A DNA stretch of 9,970 nt from Bog-473 sp035552395 (GTDB lineage Bacteria; Actinomycetota; Acidimicrobiia; Acidimicrobiales; RAAP-2): contig DASZLL010000048.1 of the NCBI GenBank assembly GCA_035552395.1, positions 1 through 9,970 of the forward strand, given 5' to 3'. Below the pieces are notes generated by a model that saw only the letters and a list, made by a program, of their open reading frames with translations, was not told the origin of the DNA and did not search any database. Made by a program: the position numbers and the translations under genes. How positions within the stretch are numbered: position 1 is the first letter of the stretch; each line of letters opens with the position of its first letter. Positions 1-6,393 of the stretch are shown piece after piece.

Positions 1-211
1 CCGGCACGGCCCGCTGGCCTTCTGAGGTTCTCGCGCATCGCCCAGTCCACCGCCCATCCGCTTCGGCGTCCCCGATGAGTCCAGACAGAAAGAATGAGGC
101 TGCAAATCCCGTAGCCAACCCGACGGACACGAGGTTACCTCCTGGCCAGTCAAGGCGGACGTGATCTCTCCACTCTCCGAAGAAGAGAAATCGCTGTAGT
201 CGAAGGATCAC
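1..211 (-). CDS. Possible protein N-terminus running off the left edge (weak)
   Basis: I do not recognise this. On the minus strand one frame stays open from an in-frame TGA near 270 to the left edge. The first usable start is a GTG at 211, giving about 70 residues before the window ends. The predicted peptide has a basic, aromatic start (LRLQRFLFFGEWRDHVRLDW) and then a hydrophobic stretch (LATGFAASFFLSGLIG, about residues 36-51) that could be a membrane segment. No Shine-Dalgarno is evident before the GTG. The frame reads sensibly for some codons upstream of it, so this could equally be a remnant of a longer decayed gene. Base composition is less GC-rich than the right part of the window. 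Open frame length is the only support. Confidence 0.22.
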   Translation of the reverse strand, partial: MILRLQRFLFFGEWRDHVRLDWPGGNLVSVGLATGFAASFFLSGLIGDAEADGRWTGRCARTSEGQRAVP

Positions 212-754
212 AGCATCCGGTTGAATGGTGAACCTATGCGGTAACGGTAGAACGACAACGAAAGAGAAATCGTGAAGGACACTTCAATGCGAAGCAGATG
301 CCATTCAAGAACTCTAAGTCGTTAAGGCGATTCGTGGTCTCTCGATTCAAGGGCTGAAGAGCTGATCACAGATTCGCTCTGAAGGACTCAGTGCTCTCAT
401 TCGCCGGATTGATCCTCATCAAGAAGGCTGGAAGGTCATTCCAACCGTCAAGCCAAATTGTATTGACGTCCAGCGAGCGCAAATACCGATCTTTCACGGG
501 ATTGCGACGACCTTGCACCCAATCGGTGTCGCCGCTCCGACGATTGAAGACACCATGCAACGAGAAGACCCGTAACGATTAAGAGCAACCATTCGGTTCC
601 AGCGGGGAGGCGTGGTCGTACCCGGCGAATCCCTGATCCTGCGGTCGATGTAATCGCGCTCACCACCATGCCGCCCGCTGTGCCCATCTCGGCAAGCAGA
701 CCCATATCGCCTCGCTTGAAGTGTTTCGACCCAAGCGCGATGTCGTTCGTAGTC
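212..754. other. Low-GC stretch without a convincing gene, left of the IS
   Basis: About 540 bases carry no gene I can support with confidence. The DNA is visibly richer in A and T than the chromosome to the right and is broken by stops in most frames. Two minus-strand frames are worth naming. One runs from ATG 705 to 448 (separate entry). The other, 64 codons from ATG 560 to 366, gives a tryptophan-containing peptide of unknown nature (motif WLDGWNDLPAFLMRINP). They overlap in different frames, so at most one is real, or they are pieces of one frameshifted gene. No tRNA, CRISPR array or clear promoter was seen. The stretch ends exactly at the IS terminus at 755. Confidence 0.5.
448..705 (-). 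CDS. Possible small single-TM protein (weak)
   Basis: I do not recognise this. An 85-codon minus-strand frame starts with ATG at 705, with a loose purine-rich GCGAGG about 4 nt upstream. It contains one convincing hydrophobic segment (WLLLIVTGLLVAWCL, roughly residues 32-46) preceded and followed by arginine-rich sequence, which would fit a single-pass membrane protein. The frame is open upstream as far as the IS end at 754 and beyond, so it may be a fragment of a gene cut by the element. Its 3' part overlaps another minus-strand frame (560-366), so a frameshifted remnant is also possible. It could be chance. Confidence 0.15.
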   Translation of the reverse strand: MGLLAEMGTAGGMVVSAITSTAGSGIRRVRPRLPAGTEWLLLIVTGLLVAWCLQSSERRHRLGARSSQSRERSVFALAGRQYNLA

Positions 755-853
755 TGTCCGTGGCCACGAAAAAGTCCCCGGTTATGGCCAAATAAGTCCC
801 CGCTCGTGGCCAAGTAGGTCCCCGCTAGTGGCCAGATAAGTCCCCACCCCTCA
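755..853 (+). repeat. IS21 left end: terminal inverted repeat with four internal repeats
   Basis: After the terminal TGTCCG come four copies of a TGGCCA…GTCCCC unit: 761-779 (19 bp), 785-801, 807-823 and 829-845 (each 17 bp; for example TGGCCAAATAAGTCCCC). The starts are 24, 22 and 22 bp apart, about two helical turns, with short spacers such as GCTCG and GCTAG. The array ends with ACCCCTCA at 846-853. In IS21 elements such multiple end repeats are binding sites for the IstA transposase. The array lies upstream of istA, so it may also overlap the istA promoter. Confidence 0.88.
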
Positions 854-935
854 CTGAAGCATCCACCGAAGAGGCCCCCTGGCCGGTGACGGTGGCGGTG
901 CAACCCAACCGCCGCACCGACCAAGGGACACTCCA

Positions 936-2393
936 ATGAAATCAGTGAGGGAAGACATGGACATGCGTGCCGCCTATCGAGAGACGGGCAGCTATCGAGC
1001 CGCAGCTGAGATGTGCGGGACGACACCCAAAACGGTGAAGCGTTCAGTTCTCGACGCCCAAGCCGTTGAAAAAGGGCATCTGCCCGCCGGAGCACACAAC
1101 TACGAGACCGTCAGAGACGTTGTCGTCGAGCGGGTGGAGCGGACCAAGGGGAAGATGTCGGCCAAACGACTCTTGCCGATAGTGCGGGCCGCTGGGTATG
1201 AGGGCTCGCCCCGCAATCTGCGGCGGCTGGTGGCCGAGGTCAAGGCCGAGTGGCGCAGGGACAACCACCGGGGACGACGCCCCGGCATCTGGTCGCCGGG
1301 CGACATGTTGGTCTTTGACTGGGGCGAGATCGGACCGCTGTTCGTCTTCTGCGCCGTCATGGCGTGGAGCAGGGTCCGTTTCGTGTACTTCGCCGACAAC
1401 TTGGGCGCCGAGTCGACCATGACCGCGTTGGCCCGCTGCTTCGAGTACCTCGGAGCGGTCCCCAAGACAGCGCTGACCGACCGCATGGGGTGCCTCAAGG
1501 GTGGCACCGTCGCCGGTCTGGTCATCCCGACACCGGCCTACGTGCGCTTCGCCACACACTACGGCTTCCGGCCGGACTTCTGCGAGGGGGCCGACCCCGA
1601 GTCGAAGGGGTTGGTCGAGAACCTCGTTGGCTACGCGAAGTCCGATCTCATGATCCCCGAAGAGCTCAGCGTCGCCGACCTTGCGAATGCGAACGACAAG
1701 GGGTTGGCGTGGTGCAACGAGGTGAACGCCGTCATGCACTCGGAGATCTGCACCGTTCCCTTCGAGCGCCTGAACAAAGAACGCGAGCTGATGGGGACGC
1801 TTCCGTCACTGCGGGCCCAGATCGCCAAGTTGGTGCTGCGCAAGGTCGATCGACTCAGCTGTGTCCGCTTCGGCTCGGCCCGCTACTCGGTGCCCAACGT
1901 CCACATCGGCCGCCAGGTCGAGCTCGTCGCCCAAGACGGCCGGGTTCTCATGTTGTTCTTGGGCGAGATCGTGGCCTCCCACGACCTCGTCGCCCCTGGT
2001 GAGACCTCCATTCTCGATGAGCACTATGGCGGGCCCCGGCCCATGCCGACCCGTGCCGTGCGGCCCAAGACCACTTCGGAGAAGGCGTTCTGCGCCCTCG
2101 GGCCGGCGGCCGAGTCCTTCCTCAAGGGTGCCGCCGCACGTGGCATGACCTCACTCAAAGGTGACCTCAAGGAGCTGGCCCAGATGGAGGCCGCGCACGG
2201 TGCCGACGTCCTCATCGCTGCCCTCGAACGCGCCGTTTCGTTCGGGAGGTTCCGGGCCCACGACGTGCGTTCGATCATCGAGGCCGGCACCGGCATCCCG
2301 CGCCCCGCCGCACCCGGCGAAGCGCTCATCGTCGAGCTCCCACTCGTCCCGACCCGCTCGCTGGCCGACTACGCCATGGGGGAAGGATCATGA
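936..2393 (+). CDS. istA: IS21-family transposase IstA (DDE, Mu-like integrase core)
   Basis: This 485-residue protein is the cut-and-strand-transfer enzyme of the element and would bind the repeated end sites. The N-terminus (about 8-40) reads as a helix-turn-helix, including GSYRAAAEMCGTTPKTVKR. A catalytic RNase H-like integrase core follows: I assign the triad to D128 (in VFDWGE), D182 (in ALTDRMG) and E228 (in PESKGLVENLVGYAK), which is the IS21 arrangement. Residues about 310-355 resemble the C-terminal beta-barrel of Mu-type transposases (VRFGSARYSVP…GRQVELV). Length is within the usual 400-520 range. I chose ATG 936 because AAGGGA lies 7 nt upstream; an ATG at 957 is an alternative. 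The stop overlaps the istB start in ATGA, so translation is probably coupled. No truncation is seen. Confidence 0.95.
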   Translation: MKSVREDMDMRAAYRETGSYRAAAEMCGTTPKTVKRSVLDAQAVEKGHLPAGAHNYETVRDVVVERVERTKGKMSAKRLLPIVRAAGYEGSPRNLRRLVAEVKAEWRRDNHRGRRPGIWSPGDMLVFDWGEIGPLFVFCAVMAWSRVRFVYFADNLGAESTMTALARCFEYLGAVPKTALTDRMGCLKGGTVAGLVIPTPAYVRFATHYGFRPDFCEGADPESKGLVENLVGYAKSDLMIPEELSVADLANANDKGLAWCNEVNAVMHSEICTVPFERLNKERELMGTLPSLRAQIAKLVLRKVDRLSCVRFGSARYSVPNVHIGRQVELVAQDGRVLMLFLGEIVASHDLVAPGETSILDEHYGGPRPMPTRAVRPKTTSEKAFCALGPAAESFLKGAAARGMTSLKGDLKELAQMEAAHGADVLIAALERAVSFGRFRAHDVRSIIEAGTGIPRPAAPGEALIVELPLVPTRSLADYAMGEGS

Positions 2394-3151
2394 GCACCGA
2401 CGCTCCGGCGCTCCCGCCAGATCTCGAAGCCGGACTCCGACGGCTGCGACTCCGGGCCATGCGTGCGCTCTCACCCGAACTGTTGGTGACGGCCAAGACG
2501 CAACGCTGGAAGCCTGAAGAGTTCTTGCGCACGCTCATCGAAGCCGAGATCGCGTCGCGCGATGCGTCGAACGCGGCCAGCCGGCTCAAAGCTGCTTCCT
2601 TCCCGGTCATCAAGACACTCGAGGAGTTCGACGTGGCGGCTTCTTCGGTCAAGCAAGCGACGTTTGACTATCTGTCCGGTCTCGAATGGGTCAGAGCCAA
2701 AGAAAACCTCTGCCTCGTCGGGCCGGCGGGAACTGGCAAGAGCCACCTGCTGATCGCCCTCGGCCATCAGGCCATCGACGCCGGCTTCAGGGTCCGCTAC
2801 TTCAGCGCGGTCGAGTTGGTCGAGACGCTCTATCGGGGTCTGGCCGACAACTCGGTGGGCCGAGTCCTCGAGCAGATCCTCAAAGCCGACGTGATCTTGA
2901 TCGACGAGATCGGCTTCGCACCGATGGACAACACCGGGGCACAGCTGTTCTTCCGACTGGTCGCCGCCGCCTACGAACGCCTCTCACTGGGCGTCGCTTC
3001 ACACTGGCCTTTCGAGGACTGGGGACGCTTCTTGCCGGACCACTCGACGGCCGTCAGCCTGCTCGACCGACTGCTCCATCACAACGTCCTCGTTGTCACC
3101 GAAGGCGAATCGTTCCGCATGAAAGAAGCGCGCGAAGGGAGGAAACCCTAG
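2390..3151 (+). CDS. istB: IS21-family helper ATPase IstB
   Basis: IstB is a DnaC-like AAA+ ATPase that assembles on target DNA and activates IstA in a transpososome. The 253-residue length is normal. Walker A is GPAGTGKSH at 111-119 (K117) and Walker B is VILIDE at 168-173. The C-terminal part has the family signature around the second strand-sensor region, PFEDWG at 207-212, and LLDRLLHHNVLVV at 224-236. The sensor-type motif reads VASH (202-205), where many IstB proteins have a TSN-type sequence. I take this as a subgroup variant and not as damage, because everything around it is conserved. ATG 2390 overlaps the istA stop by 4 bp and has a GGAAGG-type ribosome site just upstream inside istA. 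The stop lies 26 bp before the right-end repeats. Confidence 0.95.
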   Translation: MSTDAPALPPDLEAGLRRLRLRAMRALSPELLVTAKTQRWKPEEFLRTLIEAEIASRDASNAASRLKAASFPVIKTLEEFDVAASSVKQATFDYLSGLEWVRAKENLCLVGPAGTGKSHLLIALGHQAIDAGFRVRYFSAVELVETLYRGLADNSVGRVLEQILKADVILIDEIGFAPMDNTGAQLFFRLVAAAYERLSLGVASHWPFEDWGRFLPDHSTAVSLLDRLLHHNVLVVTEGESFRMKEAREGRKP

Positions 3152-3177
3152 GCTTCGCGAAACCGAATCACTCATCC

Positions 3178-3232
3178 TGAGGGGTGGGGACTTTTCTGGC
3201 CACCAGCGGGGACTTCAAACTGGCCACGGACA
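3178..3232 (-). repeat. IS21 right end: terminal inverted repeat with two internal repeats
   Basis: Read inward from 3232 on the minus strand, the end has TGTCCG, then a 19-bp unit (3226-3208), then a 17-bp unit (3202-3186, TGGCCAGAAAAGTCCCC), then ACCCCTCA (3185-3178). The two units start 24 bp apart, as do the two outermost left units. The outer unit is 19 bp on both ends while all inner units are 17 bp, so the two ends are built alike except that the left has two more copies. Confidence 0.88.
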
Positions 3233-3595
3233 AGGCGGATTCTGGGATTGTGCCTTCCCATAGGTGGGCCGGAATTGGCGCAAGGGGCTGTCGGCATCCG
3301 TCAGATACTCGGGAGCAGGTGCGGGAATGCCCGACCGTGCGCACCAGCGGAGGAGCGTGGCGACGACCGCTGTGCGACCCCTGATCGTGTTGTTCGCCAA
3401 CGTGCGCTGTGAGTCGGCACCAGCGCACCAGCGGAGTACGTCTGTGGGCGTCAGGTCTCCGAGTGGCCGAGACCCGTGGTCTCGCACGAGTCTGAGCAAG
3501 ATGTACTCGTTGCGCTCGACTGTGGTGGCATTGGTCCAGCGTTCCCGGCAGAACCGTCGGATCAGGTCCTCGGTAGATTCAGGATCCGTGGGCAC
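3233..3595 (-). pseudogene. Tyrosine recombinase/integrase, N-terminal fragment cut by the IS
   Basis: From GTG 3595 the minus strand encodes 121 residues before meeting the IS terminus. The frame then reads five codons of IS sequence (CPWPV) and stops at 3215. Residues about 5-95 resemble the core-binding (SAM-like, phage-integrase N-terminal) domain of tyrosine recombinases: an initial helix (TEDLIRRFCRER), LGDLTPTDVLRWC, and a helix ending TAVVATLLRWCARSGI. This domain clamps DNA. The catalytic domain with the R-H-R-Y residues is missing, so the product cannot recombine DNA. The missing half is not recognisable on the other side of the IS. The junction falls exactly between codons. An intact copy would belong to a phage, plasmid or genomic island. 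The family call rests on pattern only, so another helical DNA-binding protein is possible. Confidence 0.6.
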
Positions 3596-3623
3596 GGTTC
3601 CCGTGCCTGGGACCAGCCGGATT

Positions 3624-3657
3624 ATGGGATCTCTTATTTCTTGATCAGTGATCCCAT
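3624..3657. promoter_or_regulatory. Inverted repeat upstream of the integrase fragment
   Basis: ATGGGATC at 3624-3631 is mirrored perfectly by GATCCCAT at 3650-3657 with an 18-bp A/T-rich spacer that contains TGATCA (3642-3647). It lies 28 bp upstream of the integrase GTG and about 75 bp upstream of the VOC start, between the two divergent genes. It could be an operator for a dimeric regulator, or part of a recombination site. A terminator is less likely with an 18-nt loop and no adjoining U-tract. No promoter could be fixed around it. Confidence 0.35.
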
Positions 3658-3733
3658 GTCGTGCGGCAGGCTAGCGGTCCCGGTGCCCGACTGCCAGGTC
3701 GCGCGGCAACCGGGCAGGCCCGAGGAGACGGCG

Positions 3734-4102
3734 TTGGGGTTCGAGATCGTGGGTCTGGACCACGTGCAGCTGGCCATGCCACCCGGCCTCGAAGCGCAGG
3801 CCGAGGCCTTCTATTCGGGAGTGCTGGGGTTGGCGCGCGTCCCCAAGCCCGCGCCGCTGGCCGTCCGGGGCGGCTGCTGGTTCCGGCACGGCGACGTGGC
3901 CGTCCATCTCGGGGTGGAGGAGGATTTCCGGCCCGCCCGCAAGGCGCACCCTGCCTTCGTCGTCCATGACCTGGCGGAGTTGGAGGCCGCGTGTGCGGCC
4001 GCCGGTGTCGCCGTGCGACCGAACCCCGAGCGGGACCCGGGCCAGGGCGCGTACGTGGACGACCCCTTCGGCAACCGGATCGAACTCATCGCGGCCGACT
4101 GA
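3734..4102 (+). CDS. VOC-family protein (glyoxalase/bleomycin-resistance fold)
   Basis: This 122-residue single-domain vicinal-oxygen-chelate protein has two beta-alpha-beta-beta-beta units: residues about 5-60 (GLDHVQLAMP…AVHLGVE) and 70-120 (AHPAFVVHDL…DPFGNRIELI). Likely metal ligands are H10, H58, H72 and E117, the usual H/E set of glyoxalase-type enzymes. The DPFGNRIEL motif near the C-terminus is the family hallmark. The substrate cannot be read from sequence; members act as glyoxalases, dioxygenases, isomerases or drug-binding proteins. I chose TTG 3734 because GAGGAG lies 6 nt upstream and the protein then starts just before the first beta strand. The frame is open further upstream (ATG 3656), but that extension looks non-domain. 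It converges on the kinase gene across a hairpin-rich gap, and is cytoplasmic with no signal peptide. Confidence 0.85.
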   Translation: MGFEIVGLDHVQLAMPPGLEAQAEAFYSGVLGLARVPKPAPLAVRGGCWFRHGDVAVHLGVEEDFRPARKAHPAFVVHDLAELEAACAAAGVAVRPNPERDPGQGAYVDDPFGNRIELIAAD

Positions 4103-4127
4103 GGGGAGCTCGGGAGAGAGAGGGAGG

Positions 4128-4165
4128 CGCCGGCAGGGGACGGTGCGGATCCGCCCCTGCCGGCG
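4128..4165 (+). terminator. Strong hairpin after the VOC gene
   Basis: A perfect 12-bp stem, CGCCGGCAGGGG (4128-4139) with CCCCTGCCGGCG (4154-4165), encloses a 14-nt loop. It starts 26 bp after the VOC stop, where a terminator is expected. No U-tract follows on either strand, so it may act as a U-less terminator, a 3'-end stabiliser, or part of the larger structure with the next hairpin. Confidence 0.55.
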
Positions 4166-4166
4166 A

Positions 4167-4204
4167 CGCCGGTGGCCGAGTGGCGGAAACTCGTTCCACC
4201 GGCG
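4167..4204. terminator. Second, two-part hairpin immediately adjacent
   Basis: One base after the first hairpin, CGCCGGTGG (4167-4175) pairs with CCACCGGCG (4196-4204). Inside, CGAGT (4177-4181) pairs with ACTCG (4189-4193), leaving a GGCGGAA loop and a small 1x2 internal loop. The structure is symmetric enough to fold from either strand in the convergent gap. It has no U-tract. The function is inferred: termination, or a small structured RNA. Confidence 0.4.
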
Positions 4205-4254
4205 GGTGTTTCCCAGTGTGCGGTGACGACCTTGGGCCCGGATGGGGATCCCAT

Positions 4255-4301
4255 AAAAAAGATCGAAGAAATCAGGGAGGCCTGTCTTCGTCGGGCCTCC
4301 C
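4255..4301 (-). terminator. Terminator of the two-component operon
   Basis: On the minus strand an 8-bp perfect stem (GGGAGGCC/GGCCTCCC, 4301-4294 with 4282-4275, 11-nt loop) covers the last codons of the kinase gene. The stop codon comes directly after the stem. Downstream is T-rich sequence (TGATTTCTTCGATC) and then six T (4260-4255). The T run starts about 14 nt after the stem, longer than in a textbook terminator, but the intervening bases are also T-rich. Confidence 0.55.
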
Positions 4302-5627
4302 GTCCTCGGCCCGGGGCACGGTGGGCAGCCACAGCGCCATCCGGGCACCTCCGGCGGGGTCGTTCTCGGCTGTGACGGTTCCACCCTCGGTCCTCGCGAC
4401 CTGCGCCACGATGGCCAGACCGAGGCCCGAACCGGGCAGCCCGCGCGCGGCGGGGGATCGATAGAAGCGGTCGAAGATGTGCGGTAGATCGGCCTCGGAG
4501 ATGCCCGGGCCACGGTCGTGCACGACGACGACGCCCTCGCGGCATTCGACCGACACGATCTGGCCTGGCGGGCTCCACTTGCGGGCATTGTCGAGCAGAT
4601 TGCCCACGGCACGCCCGAGCCGGTCGGCGTGGCCCTCGACCCAACAGGGCTCGGCGCGGAGGTCGAACGTCACGTCCTTGGCGCGACCGTGGGTGGTTTG
4701 CAGGCTCACCGCCTCGCGCACGAGCAGGTCGAGGCGCAGTGGCTCGCGTGGCGCCGGCTGCTGGTCACCACGGGCGAGCTCGGCCAGGTCGCCGACCAAG
4801 TCGGTCAGCTCCTGGAGCTGCACCAAGACGTCGTCGACGAGGACGGAACGGTCCTCGGCGCTCAGCTCGTCGACGCGGCGGATGACCTCCAGGTTCGTCC
4901 GCAGGCTGGTGAGCGGGGTCCGCAGCTCGTGTGACGCGTCGAGGACCAGTTGGCTCTGCGCGCGCCGCGACGACTCGAGCGCCTCGAGGAGGCGGTTGAA
5001 GGTACGCCGGAGCCGGCCGAGCTCATCGGACCCTCCGGGTGAGAGACGACGCGACACGTCCGTCGTCTCGGCCACGTCCTCGACGGTGTCGGTGAGCGAG
5101 TTCAACGGGACGAGCGCCGTGCGCGCCACGAGCCACCCCAGCACGACCGCCAGGAGGACGCCGATCAGCGCAACGACACCGAGGAGGAGAGCGAGCGACT
5201 TGAGCTCCGAGTTAGCGTTGAAGAGTGTCGCGATCTGCAGCGCGCCGCCGTGCACGAGGATGCCCGAGTCGACCGGCGTGTTGTTGGGCAGGTGCTCCAC
5301 CAGCTCGCGCATCGGGTTCCCGTCGACCAACACGGTGGCGAAGAAGGCCGGGGCGAGGTTGACCGCCACGAGGCGCACCTCACCGGTCACGGGGAGGCCG
5401 CCACCCGAGACCACGGCGGCGCTGGAATCGATCACCTGGCCGAGCGTGGCCGTGGTCGCCCCGATCTCCTGGCCGGCGATAATCCTCTGCGCGGCGGTGG
5501 TGAGCGAGTTGTCGGCCGCCTGCAGGAGCGTGTTCCGGGCAACGAGGAAGGCGGCGCTCGAGGCCGCGAGCACGGCGATGACGACGGCGATCGTGGTCGC
5601 CAGCACGAGCCGGGTGCGAAAGGTCAC
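4272..5627 (-). CDS. Membrane sensor histidine kinase, MprB-like
   Basis: This 451-residue kinase would sense a signal at the membrane and phosphorylate the regulator encoded just upstream. It has TM1 at about residues 7-30, an extracytoplasmic loop at about 31-142, TM2 at about 145-168, and HAMP at about 169-222 (ALVPLNSLTDTVED…DELGRLRRTFNRLL). HisKA contains DASHELRTPLTSLRTNLEVI, with phospho-acceptor H233. HATPase_c has N-box N343/N347, G1 box DRGPG (371-375), F box FDRFYR, and G2 box GSGLGL (399-404). All catalytic motifs are present. I chose GTG 5627 because it overlaps the regulator TGA in GTGA and places TM1 at the start; the open frame runs 45 codons further but lies inside the regulator. 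The HisKA sequence and the partner resemble mycobacterial MprB. The loop gives no hint of ligand. Confidence 0.92.
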   Translation of the reverse strand: MTFRTRLVLATTIAVVIAVLAASSAAFLVARNTLLQAADNSLTTAAQRIIAGQEIGATTATLGQVIDSSAAVVSGGGLPVTGEVRLVAVNLAPAFFATVLVDGNPMRELVEHLPNNTPVDSGILVHGGALQIATLFNANSELKSLALLLGVVALIGVLLAVVLGWLVARTALVPLNSLTDTVEDVAETTDVSRRLSPGGSDELGRLRRTFNRLLEALESSRRAQSQLVLDASHELRTPLTSLRTNLEVIRRVDELSAEDRSVLVDDVLVQLQELTDLVGDLAELARGDQQPAPREPLRLDLLVREAVSLQTTHGRAKDVTFDLRAEPCWVEGHADRLGRAVGNLLDNARKWSPPGQIVSVECREGVVVVHDRGPGISEADLPHIFDRFYRSPAARGLPGSGLGLAIVAQVARTEGGTVTAENDPAGGARMALWLPTVPRAEDGRPDEDRPP

Positions 5628-6295
5628 GCGTCCCGCAGCACGTAGCCAACCCCGCGCACCGTCTGGATGCAGCGGGGCTCGCCCCCTTCCTCGAGCTTGC
5701 GTCGCAGGTACCCGACATAGACGGCGAGCGAGTTGGTCCCCGAGTCGAAATCGAACCCCCACACCCGGTTGAGCAGCACCTCGCGCGTGAGCACCTGCCG
5801 CGGGTGGCGCAGGAACATCTCGAGGAGATCGAATTCAATCCGCGTGAGCGCGAAGCCCCGCTCGCCGCGCTGGCCCTCTCGGGTCGAGAGATTGAGGGTC
5901 AGGTCGCCGACACGCAACAAGCCCCCCTCGCCCTCGAAGCGGCGCCGCAACAAGGCCCGCAGGCGGGCGAGGAGCTCGGCCAGGGCGAACGGTTTGACCA
6001 GATAGTCGTCGGCGCCGGCATCGAGGCCCTGGACCCGGTCGTCGACCGCATCGCGCGCGGTCAGCATCAAGACCGGAGTGTCGTCGCCGGCGGATCGCAT
6101 GCGCCGGCACACGGTCAATCCGTCGAGATCGGGCAGGCCCAGGTCCAAGATGAGCGCGTCGGGCGGCGTCTGGGCCACCTCCTCGAGCGCCTCCCCGCCC
6201 GAGGGGACCGTCACCACGTCGTAGCCCTCGAGGCGTAGGGCGCGGTCGATCGAACGGCGGACGGCGAGGTCGTCGTCCACCACCAGGATGCGCAC
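5624..6295 (-). CDS. OmpR/PhoB-type response regulator, MprA-like
   Basis: This 223-residue DNA-binding regulator is phosphorylated by the kinase that follows it. The receiver domain (1-118) has the acidic pocket D8/D9, phospho-acceptor D51 (LILDLGLPDLDGL), switch T79, and K101 in DDYLVKPF. The winged-helix DNA-binding domain (about 125-221) has LTRIEFDLLEMFLRHP, then the recognition region REVLLNRVWGFDFDSGTNSLAVYVGYLRRKL, ending RGVGYVLRD. Length is typical. The start is GTG 6295. There is no ribosome site upstream, but TAACCT lies 6 nt before it, so the mRNA is probably leaderless. The stop overlaps the kinase start by 4 nt, which indicates translational coupling. The nearest well-known relative by motif is MprA of mycobacteria, an envelope-stress regulator; the regulon here is unknown. 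Confidence 0.94.
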   Translation of the reverse strand: MRILVVDDDLAVRRSIDRALRLEGYDVVTVPSGGEALEEVAQTPPDALILDLGLPDLDGLTVCRRMRSAGDDTPVLMLTARDAVDDRVQGLDAGADDYLVKPFALAELLARLRALLRRRFEGEGGLLRVGDLTLNLSTREGQRGERGFALTRIEFDLLEMFLRHPRQVLTREVLLNRVWGFDFDSGTNSLAVYVGYLRRKLEEGGEPRCIQTVRGVGYVLRDA

Positions 6296-6301
6296 GGGGC
6301 G

Positions 6302-6307
6302 AGGTTA
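6302..6307 (-). promoter_or_regulatory. Likely -10 box of the two-component operon (leaderless)
   Basis: TAACCT on the minus strand matches the actinobacterial TAnnnT -10 pattern. It ends 6 nt before the GTG start of the response regulator, so transcription would begin at or next to the start codon. No -35 match was seen at 16-19 bp, which is common for such promoters. Confidence 0.5.
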
Positions 6308-6367
6308 CGCCGCCGACCTCGTGGCGCAGCAGCGGCGACGGTGTGCGCCCGGCGCCGCCATCGTGCC

Positions 6368-6373
6368 TAACCT
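6368..6373 (+). promoter_or_regulatory. Possible -10 box of tRNA-Gln
   Basis: TAACCT (TAnnnT) ends 20 nt before the mature tRNA 5' end, which would leave a short 5' leader for RNase P to remove. It is identical to the -10 proposed for the divergent response regulator. No -35 was recognised. Confidence 0.35.
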
Positions 6374-6393
6374 CTGGCGGGCGCTTCTCCCAT

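Larger units (their letters stand above)
755..3232 (+). mobile_element. IS21-family insertion sequence, complete-looking, 2478 bp
   Basis: The element carries the diagnostic istA-istB pair and is bounded by inverted termini TGTCCGTGGCCA (755-766) and its complement (3221-3232). The 5'-TGT start, total length near 2.5 kb, and several repeats inside each end are typical of IS21. Left and right ends are two arrays of the same TGGCCA...GTCCCC unit, and both arrays are followed inward by the octamer ACCCCTCA (846-853; complement at 3178-3185). Both open reading frames are intact with no premature stop, so the element may still be active. IS21 members usually make a 4-8 bp target duplication, but the bases outside the two ends (…TCGTAGTC and AGGCGGAT…) do not match. 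That points to deletion or recombination next to the insertion. The right end lies inside a tyrosine recombinase gene. Confidence 0.93.

Noticed and set aside
761..845. Four regularly spaced short repeats that might suggest a small CRISPR array
   Set aside because: Units are 17-19 bp with 5-bp spacers, and the inverted version lies at 3186-3226. They are the IS21 end repeats.
448..1095. 215-codon minus-strand open frame
   Set aside because: It runs across the IS terminus at 755 and into istA antisense, so it cannot be one native gene. Only the part left of 755 is kept as a weak candidate.
3476..3733. N-terminal extension of the VOC protein to an upstream ATG
   Set aside because: The extra 86 codons overlap the integrase antisense and the palindrome and do not look like a domain. 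TTG 3734 has a good ribosome site and fits the fold.
4171..4215. tRNA-like D-arm sequence GGCCGAGTGGCGGAA
   Set aside because: No T arm (GGTTCGAATCC type), acceptor pairing or anticodon stem follows. The bases are explained by the two-part hairpin.
3671..4644. Two long minus-strand frames over the VOC gene and the kinase end
   Set aside because: Their composition is arginine/proline-rich shadow sequence, and both real genes there have clear domains.
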